A DNA stretch of 64,000 bases, taken from NCBI GenBank assembly GCA_024234595.1, contig JACKNZ010000009.1, positions 81,100 to 145,099 on the forward strand, given 5' to 3'. The DNA is from Moraxellaceae bacterium. GTDB taxonomy: Bacteria; Pseudomonadota; Gammaproteobacteria; Pseudomonadales; Moraxellaceae. The notes beneath the pieces are model-generated. The model ran no database searches. It worked only from the letters and a program-made list of their open reading frames with translations, and had not been told where the DNA came from. The position numbers and the translations under genes are program-made. Of the stretch, positions 8,764 through 16,151 are shown piece by piece (within the stretch, counting starts at the first letter, position 1; each line of letters starts with the position of its first letter).

Positions 8764-10404
8764 ATGGCTGCTAAAGATGTAAAATTCGGCGATTCCGCCC
8801 GTCAAAAAATGATTAACGGTGTTAACGTATTAGCCGATGCCGTAAAAGTGACTTTAGGCCCTAAAGGTCGTAATGTGGTTATCGACAAGTCTTTTGGCGC
8901 ACCACACATTACCAAAGATGGTGTGTCTGTTGCCAAAGAAATTGAATTAAAAGACAAATTCGAAAACATGGGCGCGCAATTAGTTAAAGAAGTTGCTTCC
9001 AAAACCGCTGATGTAGCAGGTGATGGTACAACAACCGCCACTGTGTTAGCTCAGTCTATTTTAAATGAAGGCTTAAAAGCAGTTGCCGCAGGCATGAATC
9101 CAATGGATTTAAAGCGTGGTATCGACAAAGCTACTCGCGCTGCTGTTGCTTCTATTAAAGAAGTGGCTATTCCTTGTGCTGACAGCAAATCCATTGCTCA
9201 AGTCGGTTCTATTTCTGCAAATTCTGACACTACCATTGGCGATTTGATTGCACAAGCAATGGAAAAAGTGGGTAAAGAAGGCGTTATTACCGTTGAAGAA
9301 GGTTCTGGCTTTGATGACACCTTAGATGTCGTTGAGGGTATGCAGTTTGACCGTGGTTATATCAGCCCCTACTTTATCAACAAACAAGATACCATGACTG
9401 CCGAATTAGACAGCCCATTTATTTTGTTGGTTGACAAAAAAATCTCTAATATCCGTGAGTTAATTCCTGTATTGGAAGGTGTTGCCAAGTCCAGCAAGCC
9501 TTTATTGTTAATTGCCGAAGACGTAGAAGGTGAAGCCTTAGCCACTTTAGTTGTTAACAGTATGCGCGGCATTGTTAAAGTATGTGCTGTTAAAGCTCCC
9601 GGTTTTGGCGACCGTCGCAAAGCGATGTTGCAAGATATTGCAGTGTTAACAGGTGGCCAAGTGATTGCCGAAGAAGTCGGCTTAAGCCTCGAAAAAGCCA
9701 CTTTACAAGATTGTGGTCGCGCCAAAAAAGTGGTTGTTTCTAAAGAAAACACTATTATTATTGATGGCGAAGGTAACTCTGCTGACATTGCAGCGCGTGT
9801 TAAAACCATTCGTATTCAAATCGAAGAAGCCACTTCTGACTACGACAAAGAGAAGTTACAAGAGCGTGTCGCCAAACTCGCTGGTGGCGTAGCGGTTATT
9901 AAAGTGGGTGCTGCTACCGAAATTGAAATGAAAGAGAAAAAAGACCGTGTTGACGATGCCTTACACGCTACACGCGCTGCGGTAGAAGAAGGTGTGGTTG
10001 CTGGTGGTGGTGTCGCTTTAGTGCGCGCTGTACAAGCGATTGCCGATTTAACTGGTGACAATGCCGACCAAAATGCAGGTATCAACATTTTACGACGTGC
10101 AATGGAAGCACCATTACGTCAAATCGTGACTAATGCTGGTGAAGAAGCCTCTGTGATTGTTAACAAAGTCAAAGAAGGTAGCGGCAACTTTGGTTATAAC
10201 GCTGCTTCTGGTGAATTTGACGACATGATTAACATGGGTATTTTAGACCCTGCTAAAGTGACCCGTTCCGCTTTAGAAAATGCTGCTTCGGTTGCTGGCT
10301 TAATGTTAACCACTGAGTGCATGATTACCGACGCGCCCGATGACAAACCTGCTCCTATGGGTATGCCAGACGGCGGTATGGGCGGCATGGGCGGTATGAT
10401 GTAA
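8764..10404 (+). CDS. groL: Chaperonin GroEL
   Basis: A 546-residue 60-kDa chaperonin that folds proteins in an ATP-dependent double ring. The start is the ATG at 8764 after a GTGGAG site, giving MAAKDVKFGDSARQKM; five extra in-frame upstream residues are not native. The ATP-binding segment VTLGPKGRNVVIDKSFG, the DGTTTATVLAQ motif and the C-terminal GGM repeats (GGMGGMGGMM) are present. Length matches the family. A strong terminator follows. Confidence 0.99.
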   Translation: MAAKDVKFGDSARQKMINGVNVLADAVKVTLGPKGRNVVIDKSFGAPHITKDGVSVAKEIELKDKFENMGAQLVKEVASKTADVAGDGTTTATVLAQSILNEGLKAVAAGMNPMDLKRGIDKATRAAVASIKEVAIPCADSKSIAQVGSISANSDTTIGDLIAQAMEKVGKEGVITVEEGSGFDDTLDVVEGMQFDRGYISPYFINKQDTMTAELDSPFILLVDKKISNIRELIPVLEGVAKSSKPLLLIAEDVEGEALATLVVNSMRGIVKVCAVKAPGFGDRRKAMLQDIAVLTGGQVIAEEVGLSLEKATLQDCGRAKKVVVSKENTIIIDGEGNSADIAARVKTIRIQIEEATSDYDKEKLQERVAKLAGGVAVIKVGAATEIEMKEKKDRVDDALHATRAAVEEGVVAGGGVALVRAVQAIADLTGDNADQNAGINILRRAMEAPLRQIVTNAGEEASVIVNKVKEGSGNFGYNAASGEFDDMINMGILDPAKVTRSALENAASVAGLMLTTECMITDAPDDKPAPMGMPDGGMGGMGGMM

Positions 10405-10420
10405 GCTGCCTAATAGCCCC

Positions 10421-10449
10421 AAAAGCCCATCTTGATGATGGGCTTTTTT
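10421..10449 (+). terminator. Terminator of groESL
   Basis: An 8-bp stem, AGCCCATC with GATGGGCT, five-base loop, then a T6 tract. It begins 17 bases past the groEL stop. Confidence 0.93.
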
Positions 10450-10565
10450 ATGAGCAAGTATTTTCGTCGGAAAAAATAACCTTTTGTAGATAAAGCGTAC
10501 AGATTTATATTACAATCGTGCAATTAACCCGATGTGGTTTACAATAAATAAAAACGGGGTTTTTT

Positions 10566-10829
10566 ATGCGTTCCTTAGCTTTCTTGTTATTCGCTGCCAG
10601 TTCTGCGGTTGCTTCAGTGCCTGCAACGGCAGATACTTGTGGTAATTTGGCTGCTAAATTTGCTGACGAAGACAAACGCGATATGATGAGCGTAGGTGAA
10701 ATGGATGATTTGCGTTTGTGTGTTGGCGAGTGGATGCGTGACCAAGTATTGCAACATAATCGTCCCACCAATCATGAGTTAAGTGAGGCAGCTGCACGCT
10801 TACCTACGGCACAAATAATTCAAAAATAA
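10566..10829 (+). CDS. Small secreted protein of unknown function
   Basis: An 87-residue protein with a clear Sec signal peptide: MR, then a hydrophobic Leu/Ala run, cleavage near VPATADT. The mature part is about 65 residues with two Cys (CGNLAAKF and LRLCVGEW), likely forming one disulfide, and mostly predicted helix. I do not recognise the family. A run of G before the ATG (ACGGGG) is the likely ribosome site. It lies alone between the groEL terminator and the leuA leader region. Confidence 0.65.
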   Translation: MRSLAFLLFAASSAVASVPATADTCGNLAAKFADEDKRDMMSVGEMDDLRLCVGEWMRDQVLQHNRPTNHELSEAAARLPTAQIIQK

Positions 10830-10905
10830 AGCACACACTACTCCTGAGTTGTCGTGTTTAATGTCAGCCGTAGTTCAAAAAATAGCATTTGTTGTAAAAA
10901 GAGAG

Positions 10906-10934
10906 TTGGCAAACTGGCAAACTCTCGTTATAGT
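10906..10934 (+). promoter_or_regulatory. Sigma-70-type promoter before the leuA leader
   Basis: TTGGCA at 10906-10911 and TATAGT at 10929-10934 with a 17-base spacer. Transcription would start about 10941, 30 bases before the Ile/Leu-rich leader ORF. The -35 sits inside an inverted repeat (GAGAGTT...AACTCTC) that contains a tandem GGCAAACT, a possible operator. Confidence 0.6.
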
Positions 10935-10970
10935 CTAAATATTCAATTTATTTTGACTGCTATTGTATCC

Positions 10971-11024
10971 ATGAACAGTATTATCATTTCTAAAAACATT
11001 CTCTCCCTTCTTATGCTGCCCTAA
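10971..11024 (+). CDS. leuL: Putative leuA leader peptide (Ile/Leu-rich)
   Basis: A 17-codon ORF reading MNSIIISKNILSLLMLP. Four Ile and four Leu codons make up nearly half of it, as expected for a ribosome-sensed attenuation leader ahead of a branched-chain amino-acid gene. It lies between a good promoter and leuA. Its stop codon falls in the loop of a short hairpin followed by a T-rich run (11018-11040). No strong Shine-Dalgarno sequence is seen, which weakens the case. It is too short for standard gene calls. Confidence 0.5.
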   Translation: MNSIIISKNILSLLMLP

Positions 11025-11040
11025 GGGGCTATTCTTTTTT
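11005..11040 (+). terminator. Putative attenuator of leuA
   Basis: Two mutually exclusive pairings are possible: CCCTT (11005-11009) with AAGGG (11023-11027), and GCCC (11018-11021) with GGGC (11026-11029). The second is followed by ATTCTTTTTT. Both stems are short, so this is a candidate only. The overlap with the end of the leader peptide fits translation-coupled attenuation. Confidence 0.4.
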
Positions 11041-11108
11041 GTTGCTTAAAGCTTTTGTCGTTATTTGTCTATTTTTACATTCAAAACAGAATTTTGTGAG
11101 TTTTTATC

Positions 11109-12656
11109 ATGAACAAAGATAAGTTGTTTATTTTTGATACTACGATGCGCGATGGTGAGCAAAGTCCCGGTGCATCTATGACTTTAGAAGAAAAAGTGCG
11201 TATTGGTAAAGCCTTAGAGCGCATGAAAGTCGATATTATTGAGGCAGGTTTTGCCATTGCCAGTCAGGGCGACTTTTTGGCGGTTAAAGCGGTTGCCGAA
11301 GCTGTTAAAGATTCGCGTATTTGCTCCTTGGCGCGTGCGCGTGCCGAAGATATTGACCGCGCGGCCGAAGCCTTAAAAAATGCTAATGCTGCCCGTATTC
11401 ATACCTTTATTGCCACTAGCCCGATTCACATGAAATATAAATTGCGTTTAGAGCCTGATGCGGTGGTTGAAAACGCGGTACGCGCCATTAAACACGCACG
11501 CAATTTGGTCGAAGATGTGGAGTTTTCGTGTGAAGATGCAGGTCGCTCTGAGTTAGATTTTTTGTGTCGTATCATTGAGGCCGCGATTGATGCAGGGGCG
11601 CGCACCATTAACATTCCAGATACTGTTGGTTATGCCATTCCCCAACAATTTGGTGAGTTAATTCATAACATTATTAGCCGTGTGCCAAACGCAGACAAAG
11701 CTATCTTTTCAGTGCATTGCCATAATGACTTAGGTTTGGCGGTGGCCAATTCTTTATCTGCGGTATTAAACGGTGCGCGTCAAGTGGAATGTACCATTAA
11801 CGGTTTGGGTGAAAGAGCAGGTAATGCCGCTTTAGAAGAAGTGGTGATGGCAACGCGTACCCGTAGTGATTTATTTATTGTTGAAACAGGTATTTATACC
11901 CCTGAAATTGTACCTACTTCACGTTTAGTATCGGGTATTACGGGTTTTCCTGTTCAGCCTAATAAAGCGATTGTGGGGGCTAATGCCTTTGCTCACGAAT
12001 CAGGTATTCATCAAGATGGTGTATTAAAGCACCGTGAAACTTACGAAATTATGCGAGCTGAAGACGTGGGTTGGAATGCCAATCGCATGGTGTTAGGTAA
12101 ACATTCGGGACGTGCCGCTTTTAAGGCGCGTTTAGAACAGTTAGGTATTGAGATTGGCACCGATAACTCCTTTAATAGTTTGTTTATGCGTTTTAAAGAG
12201 TTAGCCGATAAAAAACACGATATTTTTGATGAGGATTTGCACGCTTTAGTAAGTGACACTCAAAATGAAGTGGCTGAAACTTATAAATTAACCAGTTTAG
12301 AAGTGACTTCTAAAACAGGCACTAAACCTGAAGCTTTATTAACCTTAGTGGTTAATGGTGAAGACAAATATGTTACCGCCATTGGCTCAGGCCCTGTTGA
12401 TGCTACTTTTAGAGCCATTGAAGCGGTGGCTAATTCGGGGACAACCTTGGAGTTGTATTCGGTTAACGCCATTACCAGTGGCACAGACTCTCAAGGAGAA
12501 GTCACGGTGCGTTTAAATCAAGCAGGGCGCATTATTAACGGTCATGGTGCAGATACCGATATTGTGATTGCCAGTGCCAAAGCCTATTTAGATGCCTTAA
12601 ATTTAATGGTAGCTAATGTCGCTCGCGCTCACCCACAAGAAGAAGATAATATCTAA
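11109..12656 (+). CDS. leuA: 2-isopropylmalate synthase
   Basis: A 515-residue first enzyme of leucine synthesis, condensing acetyl-CoA with 2-oxoisovalerate. The N-terminal TIM-barrel motif FDTTMRDGEQSPGASM and the metal-binding HCHNDLGLAVANS segment are present. GLGERAGNAALEEVVMA and the C-terminal allosteric LeuA dimer domain (about 390-515), through which leucine feeds back, follow. Length matches the long LeuA form. Expression may be attenuated by the upstream leader. The stop codon directly abuts the next ATG (TAA-ATG). Confidence 0.97.
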   Translation: MNKDKLFIFDTTMRDGEQSPGASMTLEEKVRIGKALERMKVDIIEAGFAIASQGDFLAVKAVAEAVKDSRICSLARARAEDIDRAAEALKNANAARIHTFIATSPIHMKYKLRLEPDAVVENAVRAIKHARNLVEDVEFSCEDAGRSELDFLCRIIEAAIDAGARTINIPDTVGYAIPQQFGELIHNIISRVPNADKAIFSVHCHNDLGLAVANSLSAVLNGARQVECTINGLGERAGNAALEEVVMATRTRSDLFIVETGIYTPEIVPTSRLVSGITGFPVQPNKAIVGANAFAHESGIHQDGVLKHRETYEIMRAEDVGWNANRMVLGKHSGRAAFKARLEQLGIEIGTDNSFNSLFMRFKELADKKHDIFDEDLHALVSDTQNEVAETYKLTSLEVTSKTGTKPEALLTLVVNGEDKYVTAIGSGPVDATFRAIEAVANSGTTLELYSVNAITSGTDSQGEVTVRLNQAGRIINGHGADTDIVIASAKAYLDALNLMVANVARAHPQEEDNI

Positions 12657-13481
12657 ATGTGGCCACAAGCACTGGCAGAAGGTCGCCGCCAAGCCTATTT
12701 GGCGGCACTTGACATCCCATTATGGCGGGTGCGCTCTGACAGTGTCTTAGTAGAGCAGAGTATCCCAATAGATTTTGTGCCTTATTATGAGGAACAACAT
12801 CTATCCTCAAGTTTAGAAGTAGAATCCGTACAAGCTCAAACGGTAGTTGAAGATACATCATCCTCAAACACAACTGCTTATGTCGATAATATAAACAAAG
12901 AAAACAGAGCAGAGCCTATTTTTGATGAACCACCGTTAGAAAGTTATTTTAATGACCCAGAATATCAACGAGCCGAAGATGTTGATAATTTTGCCCGTGC
13001 GCGTGAGTCACTCAAACAACAGCTAGAGCCTGTTAAAAAGCCAGTGTTAGCAGCTGATACGCCTATCCCAGCTGTCAATGATGAGCAACCGATTCACTTT
13101 AAGTTTGCGGTTTATACGTGTGGTTTGTGGCAATTGATTGTGCCTCGTTCACAGTTATTAAGTCCCAGTGAAATGAATTTACTGGCTAATATTCAACGGG
13201 TATTACAAACCGAAAATGCCCCACCGTTGTTGTTTGCATGGCCAATGGTTAATCATTATGCCATTCCTCGCCACAAAACAGCGGCAAGAGAAGCACTAAA
13301 AGCGTTTTTTAGTAATCAAGCCTTGAGTGATAAAGGCTATATAGTGCTTGCAGATTATGAAGATGAGCTATTTACTTTATTACAGCAAAGCACCACTAAA
13401 CCTGTGATTAGGCAACTTGGTTTAAGTAGTTTATTACAACACCCAATTAAGAAAAAAGACTTATGGTTAGTATTGACTTAA
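12657..13481 (+). CDS. Possible DNA polymerase III psi-like (HolD-like) protein
   Basis: A 274-residue protein I cannot place by a strong signature. It has an N-terminal block (RRQAYLAALDIPLWRVRSD), a long acidic, low-complexity linker (about 45-145), and a C-terminal alpha/beta-like block (WQLIVPRSQLLSPSEMNLLANIQRVL...PPLLFAWPMVNHY). This order recalls E. coli HolD, which opens with a RR-x-LQQLGITQW segment and then has a Rossmann-like core. The gene directly precedes rimI, as holD does in E. coli. It starts on the base after the leuA stop and overlaps rimI by 19 bases. The HolD reading is an inference from synteny and weak pattern similarity. Confidence 0.45.
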   Translation: MWPQALAEGRRQAYLAALDIPLWRVRSDSVLVEQSIPIDFVPYYEEQHLSSSLEVESVQAQTVVEDTSSSNTTAYVDNINKENRAEPIFDEPPLESYFNDPEYQRAEDVDNFARARESLKQQLEPVKKPVLAADTPIPAVNDEQPIHFKFAVYTCGLWQLIVPRSQLLSPSEMNLLANIQRVLQTENAPPLLFAWPMVNHYAIPRHKTAAREALKAFFSNQALSDKGYIVLADYEDELFTLLQQSTTKPVIRQLGLSSLLQHPIKKKDLWLVLT

Positions 13482-13918
13482 TCACATTACGTCCCATGAC
13501 CCTTGTGGATATAGAGGCCGTTTTAGCCATTGAGCGACAAGTACAATATGCGCCGTGGACGCATCAACTATTTGTTGATAGCTTGGAGCGTCATTTATGT
13601 TGGGTGGCCGAGCAGCAATCGAGTGTGGTGGGTTTTTTGGTGGTGCAGTTTATTGTCGATGAGGCGCACTTGCTAAATATCGCGGTAGAGCCACTACAGC
13701 AAAAGCAGGGCATTGGACGTATCTTACTCAATGCCGTACAACAACAAAGTCGCTTAAAAAAAGCCAATACCATTTTTTTAGAGGTAAGAGCAGGAAACAA
13801 GCGTGCGATTAGCTTGTATCAAATGGCAGGTTTTAACGAAATAGGATTACGTAAAAACTATTATCCTGCCGCACAAGCTAAAGAAGATGCGGTTATTATG
13901 GCCTTGATGTTGTTTTAA
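13463..13918 (+). CDS. rimI: Ribosomal protein S18 alanine N-acetyltransferase
   Basis: A 151-residue GNAT acetyltransferase that acetylates the N-terminal Ala of S18. The sequence ERQVQYAPWTHQLFVDSL, the acetyl-CoA loop QQKQGIGRILLNAV, and the late EVRAGNKRAISLYQMAGF-x-E-x-G-x-R-x-x-YY block with EDAVIMAL are the RimI signature. It overlaps the preceding HolD-like gene by 19 bases, so the two are probably co-translated. Confidence 0.92.
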   Translation: MVSIDLITLRPMTLVDIEAVLAIERQVQYAPWTHQLFVDSLERHLCWVAEQQSSVVGFLVVQFIVDEAHLLNIAVEPLQQKQGIGRILLNAVQQQSRLKKANTIFLEVRAGNKRAISLYQMAGFNEIGLRKNYYPAAQAKEDAVIMALMLF

Positions 13919-13932
13919 TTCGCACCTTATTT

Positions 13933-13967
13933 CTCTCTCTCCTGTGGGAGAGGGTTGGGGTGAGGGC
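13933..13967. repeat. CCCTCACCCC-family palindromic repeat, copy 1
   Basis: A partial palindrome built from CTCTCTCCTGTGGGAGAGGG then TTGGGGTGAGGGC, 15 bases past rimI. It shares its core with copies near 24.15, 33.12 and 47.95 kb. Many proteobacterial genomes carry such intergenic repeats. Confidence 0.85.
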
Positions 13968-14028
13968 AAATAGCAAACGACAATAACCCCTAGGTTTATC
14001 AAACTCGCCGTAAAACCTCGTGCCCTTT

Positions 14029-14114
14029 GGTTGCTGAGCTTGTCGAAGTAAGGCCGAGGATATAAGGCGGTGACACGACAGCTTGTCAATACTTCGGCTT
14101 CGCTCAGTAACCAT
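14029..14114. repeat. TTCGAC-family inverted repeat, copy 1
   Basis: Inverted arms GGTTGCTGAGC..GTCGAAGTA (14029-14050) and TACTTCGGC..GCTCAGTAACC (14090-14114) flank about 40 bases. The same arm sequence recurs inside tnpB, at the tnpB 3' end and near 35.0, 43.6, 44.8 and 47.9 kb. Confidence 0.85.
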
Positions 14115-14246
14115 GCGATTTGGCACAAATCAGCAAGGTTGATAGGCTGGCAAGTGTCACTTAGGGTTGTTGAGCCTTGCTGAAATACAGAATAAGGTCT
14201 TAAAAAAGTAGTTGTTTTAACCATGAATGACTCTTAAAATCAATCC

Positions 14247-15356
14247 ATGAAAACACTTAAATTACGGATAAAAGACAAACATAGCAAGGTGCTCAACCAG
14301 CTCGCATCCGAGGTAAACTTTGTTTGGAATTACGTCAATGACTTGTGTTTCAAACATCTTCAAAGAACAGGTAAATTCTTCTCTGCCTTTGATATTGCCA
14401 AGTATACAGCAGGGGCAAGTAAATTACTTCACTTACACAGCCAAACGATTCAAGCCATTACCGAAGAATTAGTGTTAAGACGCAAACAATTCAAAAAAGC
14501 TAAACTCAAATGGCGAGTCTCGAATCCTCACTCAGCCAAAAAATCACTAGGCTGGATACCCTTCAAAAAAACAGCGATTAAATATCAACACGGCCAAGTC
14601 AAATATGGCAATCACTGGTTTAGTTTATGGGATAGCTATGGGCTATCGAAATATAATGTCAAAACAGGCGCATTTGTACAAGATAGCCGTGGTCGTTGGT
14701 ATGTATGCTTGGTAGTTGATAGTTCGACTACGCTCACTAAGCTAGCACCTAATGTGGTCACTAAGCGATGGTCACTGAGCAAAGCCGAAGTGAGTCGAAG
14801 TGTGGGGATTGATTTAGGTCTAAAAGACTTTGCTACGCTCTCTAATGGCAAAAAAATTGCAGCACAACGCACTTACCGAAAATATGAGCAAAAATTGGGT
14901 ATTGCGCAACGCGCCAGACATAAAAAGCGTGTTAAAGCCATTCATGCCAAAATTAAACATATCAGAAATAATCACTTACACCAAGAAAGCACCGCATTAG
15001 TTAAAAATTACGCCGCGATATTTGTTGGCAATATCAACGCAAAAAGTTTAGCCAAAACCAAACTAGCAAAGTCGGTGTTAGATGCAGGCTGGACGATGTT
15101 TAGAACCCTACTCAAGTATAAATGCGAGAACGCAGGGGTATGGTTTGAAGAAGTCAACGAAAGCTATACCACCCAAACTTGCTCGTGCTGTGGCTCACGC
15201 GACAGTAGTCCGAAAGGTAGAGCAGGACTTGGAATGAGAGAATGGACTTGTGTGCAGTGCGGTACACTGCATGACCGCGACGTAAACGCCGCTAAGAATA
15301 TTCTCGCGCTCGGACATGAGCGTCTTGCAGAAGGAATCCTCGCCCTCGGTTACTGA
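14247..15356 (+). mobile_element. tnpB: IS200/IS605-family TnpB (RNA-guided nuclease homologue)
   Basis: A 369-residue OrfB/TnpB protein. The N-terminal helix-turn-helix-like region opens with MKTLKLRIKD. RuvC-I is VGIDLGLKDF with Asp187-189 region (Asp189). A zinc ribbon uses CSCC (312-315) and CVQC (335-338). RuvC-III is HDRDVNAAKNIL with Asp345. At the canonical RuvC-II site the usual Glu is Gly261 (FVGNIN); a nearby FEEVNE (300-305) may supply an alternative acid, as in the common proteobacterial branch of this family. No tnpA is nearby, so the element is probably non-autonomous. The stretch at about 158-185 is encoded by a copy of a chromosomal repeat. Function in RNA-guided cleavage is family knowledge, not shown here. 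Confidence 0.88.
14722..14802 (+). repeat. TTCGAC-family repeat inside the tnpB reading frame
   Basis: Arms AGTTCGACTACGCTCACTAAG and CACTGAGC..GTGAGTCGAAGTG lie in frame within tnpB and encode about 27 residues between the WYVCLVVD strand and RuvC-I. Relatives of this TnpB usually have only about ten residues there, so the repeat seems to have entered the gene without breaking the frame. Confidence 0.65.
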
Positions 15357-15392
15357 GCTTAGTCGAAGTATTGAGGGCGGGGAGGGTGTCAA
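15337..15392 (+). ncRNA. Putative omega-RNA 3' stem and right end of the tnpB element
   Basis: An 11-bp stem (15337-15347 with 15373-15383, one G-T pair) spans the tnpB stop codon, and is followed by GGGTGTCAA. In this TnpB branch the omega-RNA scaffold overlaps the 3' end of tnpB and ends at the transposon boundary, so the guide would start about 15393 (TCTGTCTCAGAG). The full omega-RNA would extend further 5' into tnpB. The boundary is inferred. Confidence 0.4.
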
Positions 15393-15862
15393 TCTGTCTC
15401 AGAGTGATTGGCTAATTTTTCGGCCAATATCGCATAAGCTTCATCAAAGTCAGGAATGGATAACTTTGAGGCTTTACGTTTAGCAATGGCCATTTTGAGT
15501 GCAGTTTTAAGACCATGACGGTTAATGGAATAACCAAACATCCGCGCATTACCTTCTTTATCTTTCCAACTGCCATTTAAGTAAGCATAAGCATGTGGGC
15601 TATCGCGGTGGCTACGCCATTGAATATGGATACCAATCACGCCAGAGCTATTACGCTTGCCTAAGCCTTCCTGAGGTAAACGTTGACTGCTACTTTTAAT
15701 GCCTAATTCTTTTAAAAATACTTGTTCAGCGAGTTTGGCTTCTTTAAGCGTGGCGCGTTTGCCGCCATATTTTTTAATTGAAAAATAACGAGTTTTTCCT
15801 TTGACGCGTACTTGAAAACCATGTTCGCCTGTTTTTTGATTGATAATTTCTTGAATAGCCAT
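15389..15862 (-). CDS. AP2-domain DNA-binding protein, C-terminus abutting the tnpB element
   Basis: A 157-residue protein. The N-terminal part (about 1-60) resembles the arm-type DNA-binding region of phage integrases (GFQVRVKGKTRYFSIKKYGG, LKEAKLAEQVFLKELG). Residues 73-135 look like an AP2/ERF domain (SGVIGIHIQWRS..AYAYLNGSWKDKEGNARMFGYSINRHGLKTALKMAIAKR). Such proteins are usually linked to phage or homing elements. The stop codon and part of the last Asp codon lie in the terminal TCAA of the tnpB element, so the C-terminus is probably altered or cut by that insertion. A GGAG lies 11 bases before the ATG. No integrase or phage genes adjoin. Confidence 0.65.
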   Translation of the reverse strand: MAIQEIINQKTGEHGFQVRVKGKTRYFSIKKYGGKRATLKEAKLAEQVFLKELGIKSSSQRLPQEGLGKRNSSGVIGIHIQWRSHRDSPHAYAYLNGSWKDKEGNARMFGYSINRHGLKTALKMAIAKRKASKLSIPDFDEAYAILAEKLANHSETD

Positions 15863-16151
15863 ACTGAGTGGACTCCGATAAGTCTATCTGGCAATCCATG
15901 CGGGTCTTGATAGTTTTGTGTTAGATAAAAAGTATAAAAAACCTATAGTTAGCCACTTATATTAGCTTTATTTGAATATTATAGTAAAGCAGTTGTTGCT
16001 ACTCAACCTTAAGAAGGTGCTAATTGTTGACAATACAGGCTGAAATAATGCTGTCTGTTGGCAAATAGCCGCACGCTAAAATGGCATGCAGCGTCAAATT
16101 TGGGTACAATAACGCACTTTTTGATTTTGAGCTTCTTTAAAAGGTGACAAG

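Larger units (their letters stand above)
13919..14246. other. 328-base intergenic stretch made of palindromic repeats, upstream of tnpB
   Basis: The region holds a CCCTCACCCC-family repeat (13933-13967) and a large TTCGAC/GCTCA-family palindrome (14029-14114). A minus-strand ORF crosses it (14224 to 13847), but most of its codons are translated repeat sequence and its tail enters rimI. Only about 40 N-terminal residues (14110-14224) look protein-like. The left end of the tnpB element must lie somewhere here, but I cannot fix it. Confidence 0.55.

Noticed and set aside
8802..10388. Several long minus-strand ORFs across groEL
   Set aside because: They are antisense shadows of a highly conserved gene with biased codon use and have no ribosome sites.
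13847..14224. 125-residue minus-strand ORF upstream of tnpB
   Set aside because: Most of it is translated palindromic repeat and its tail overlaps rimI in antisense. Only about 40 N-terminal residues look protein-like, too little to call a gene.
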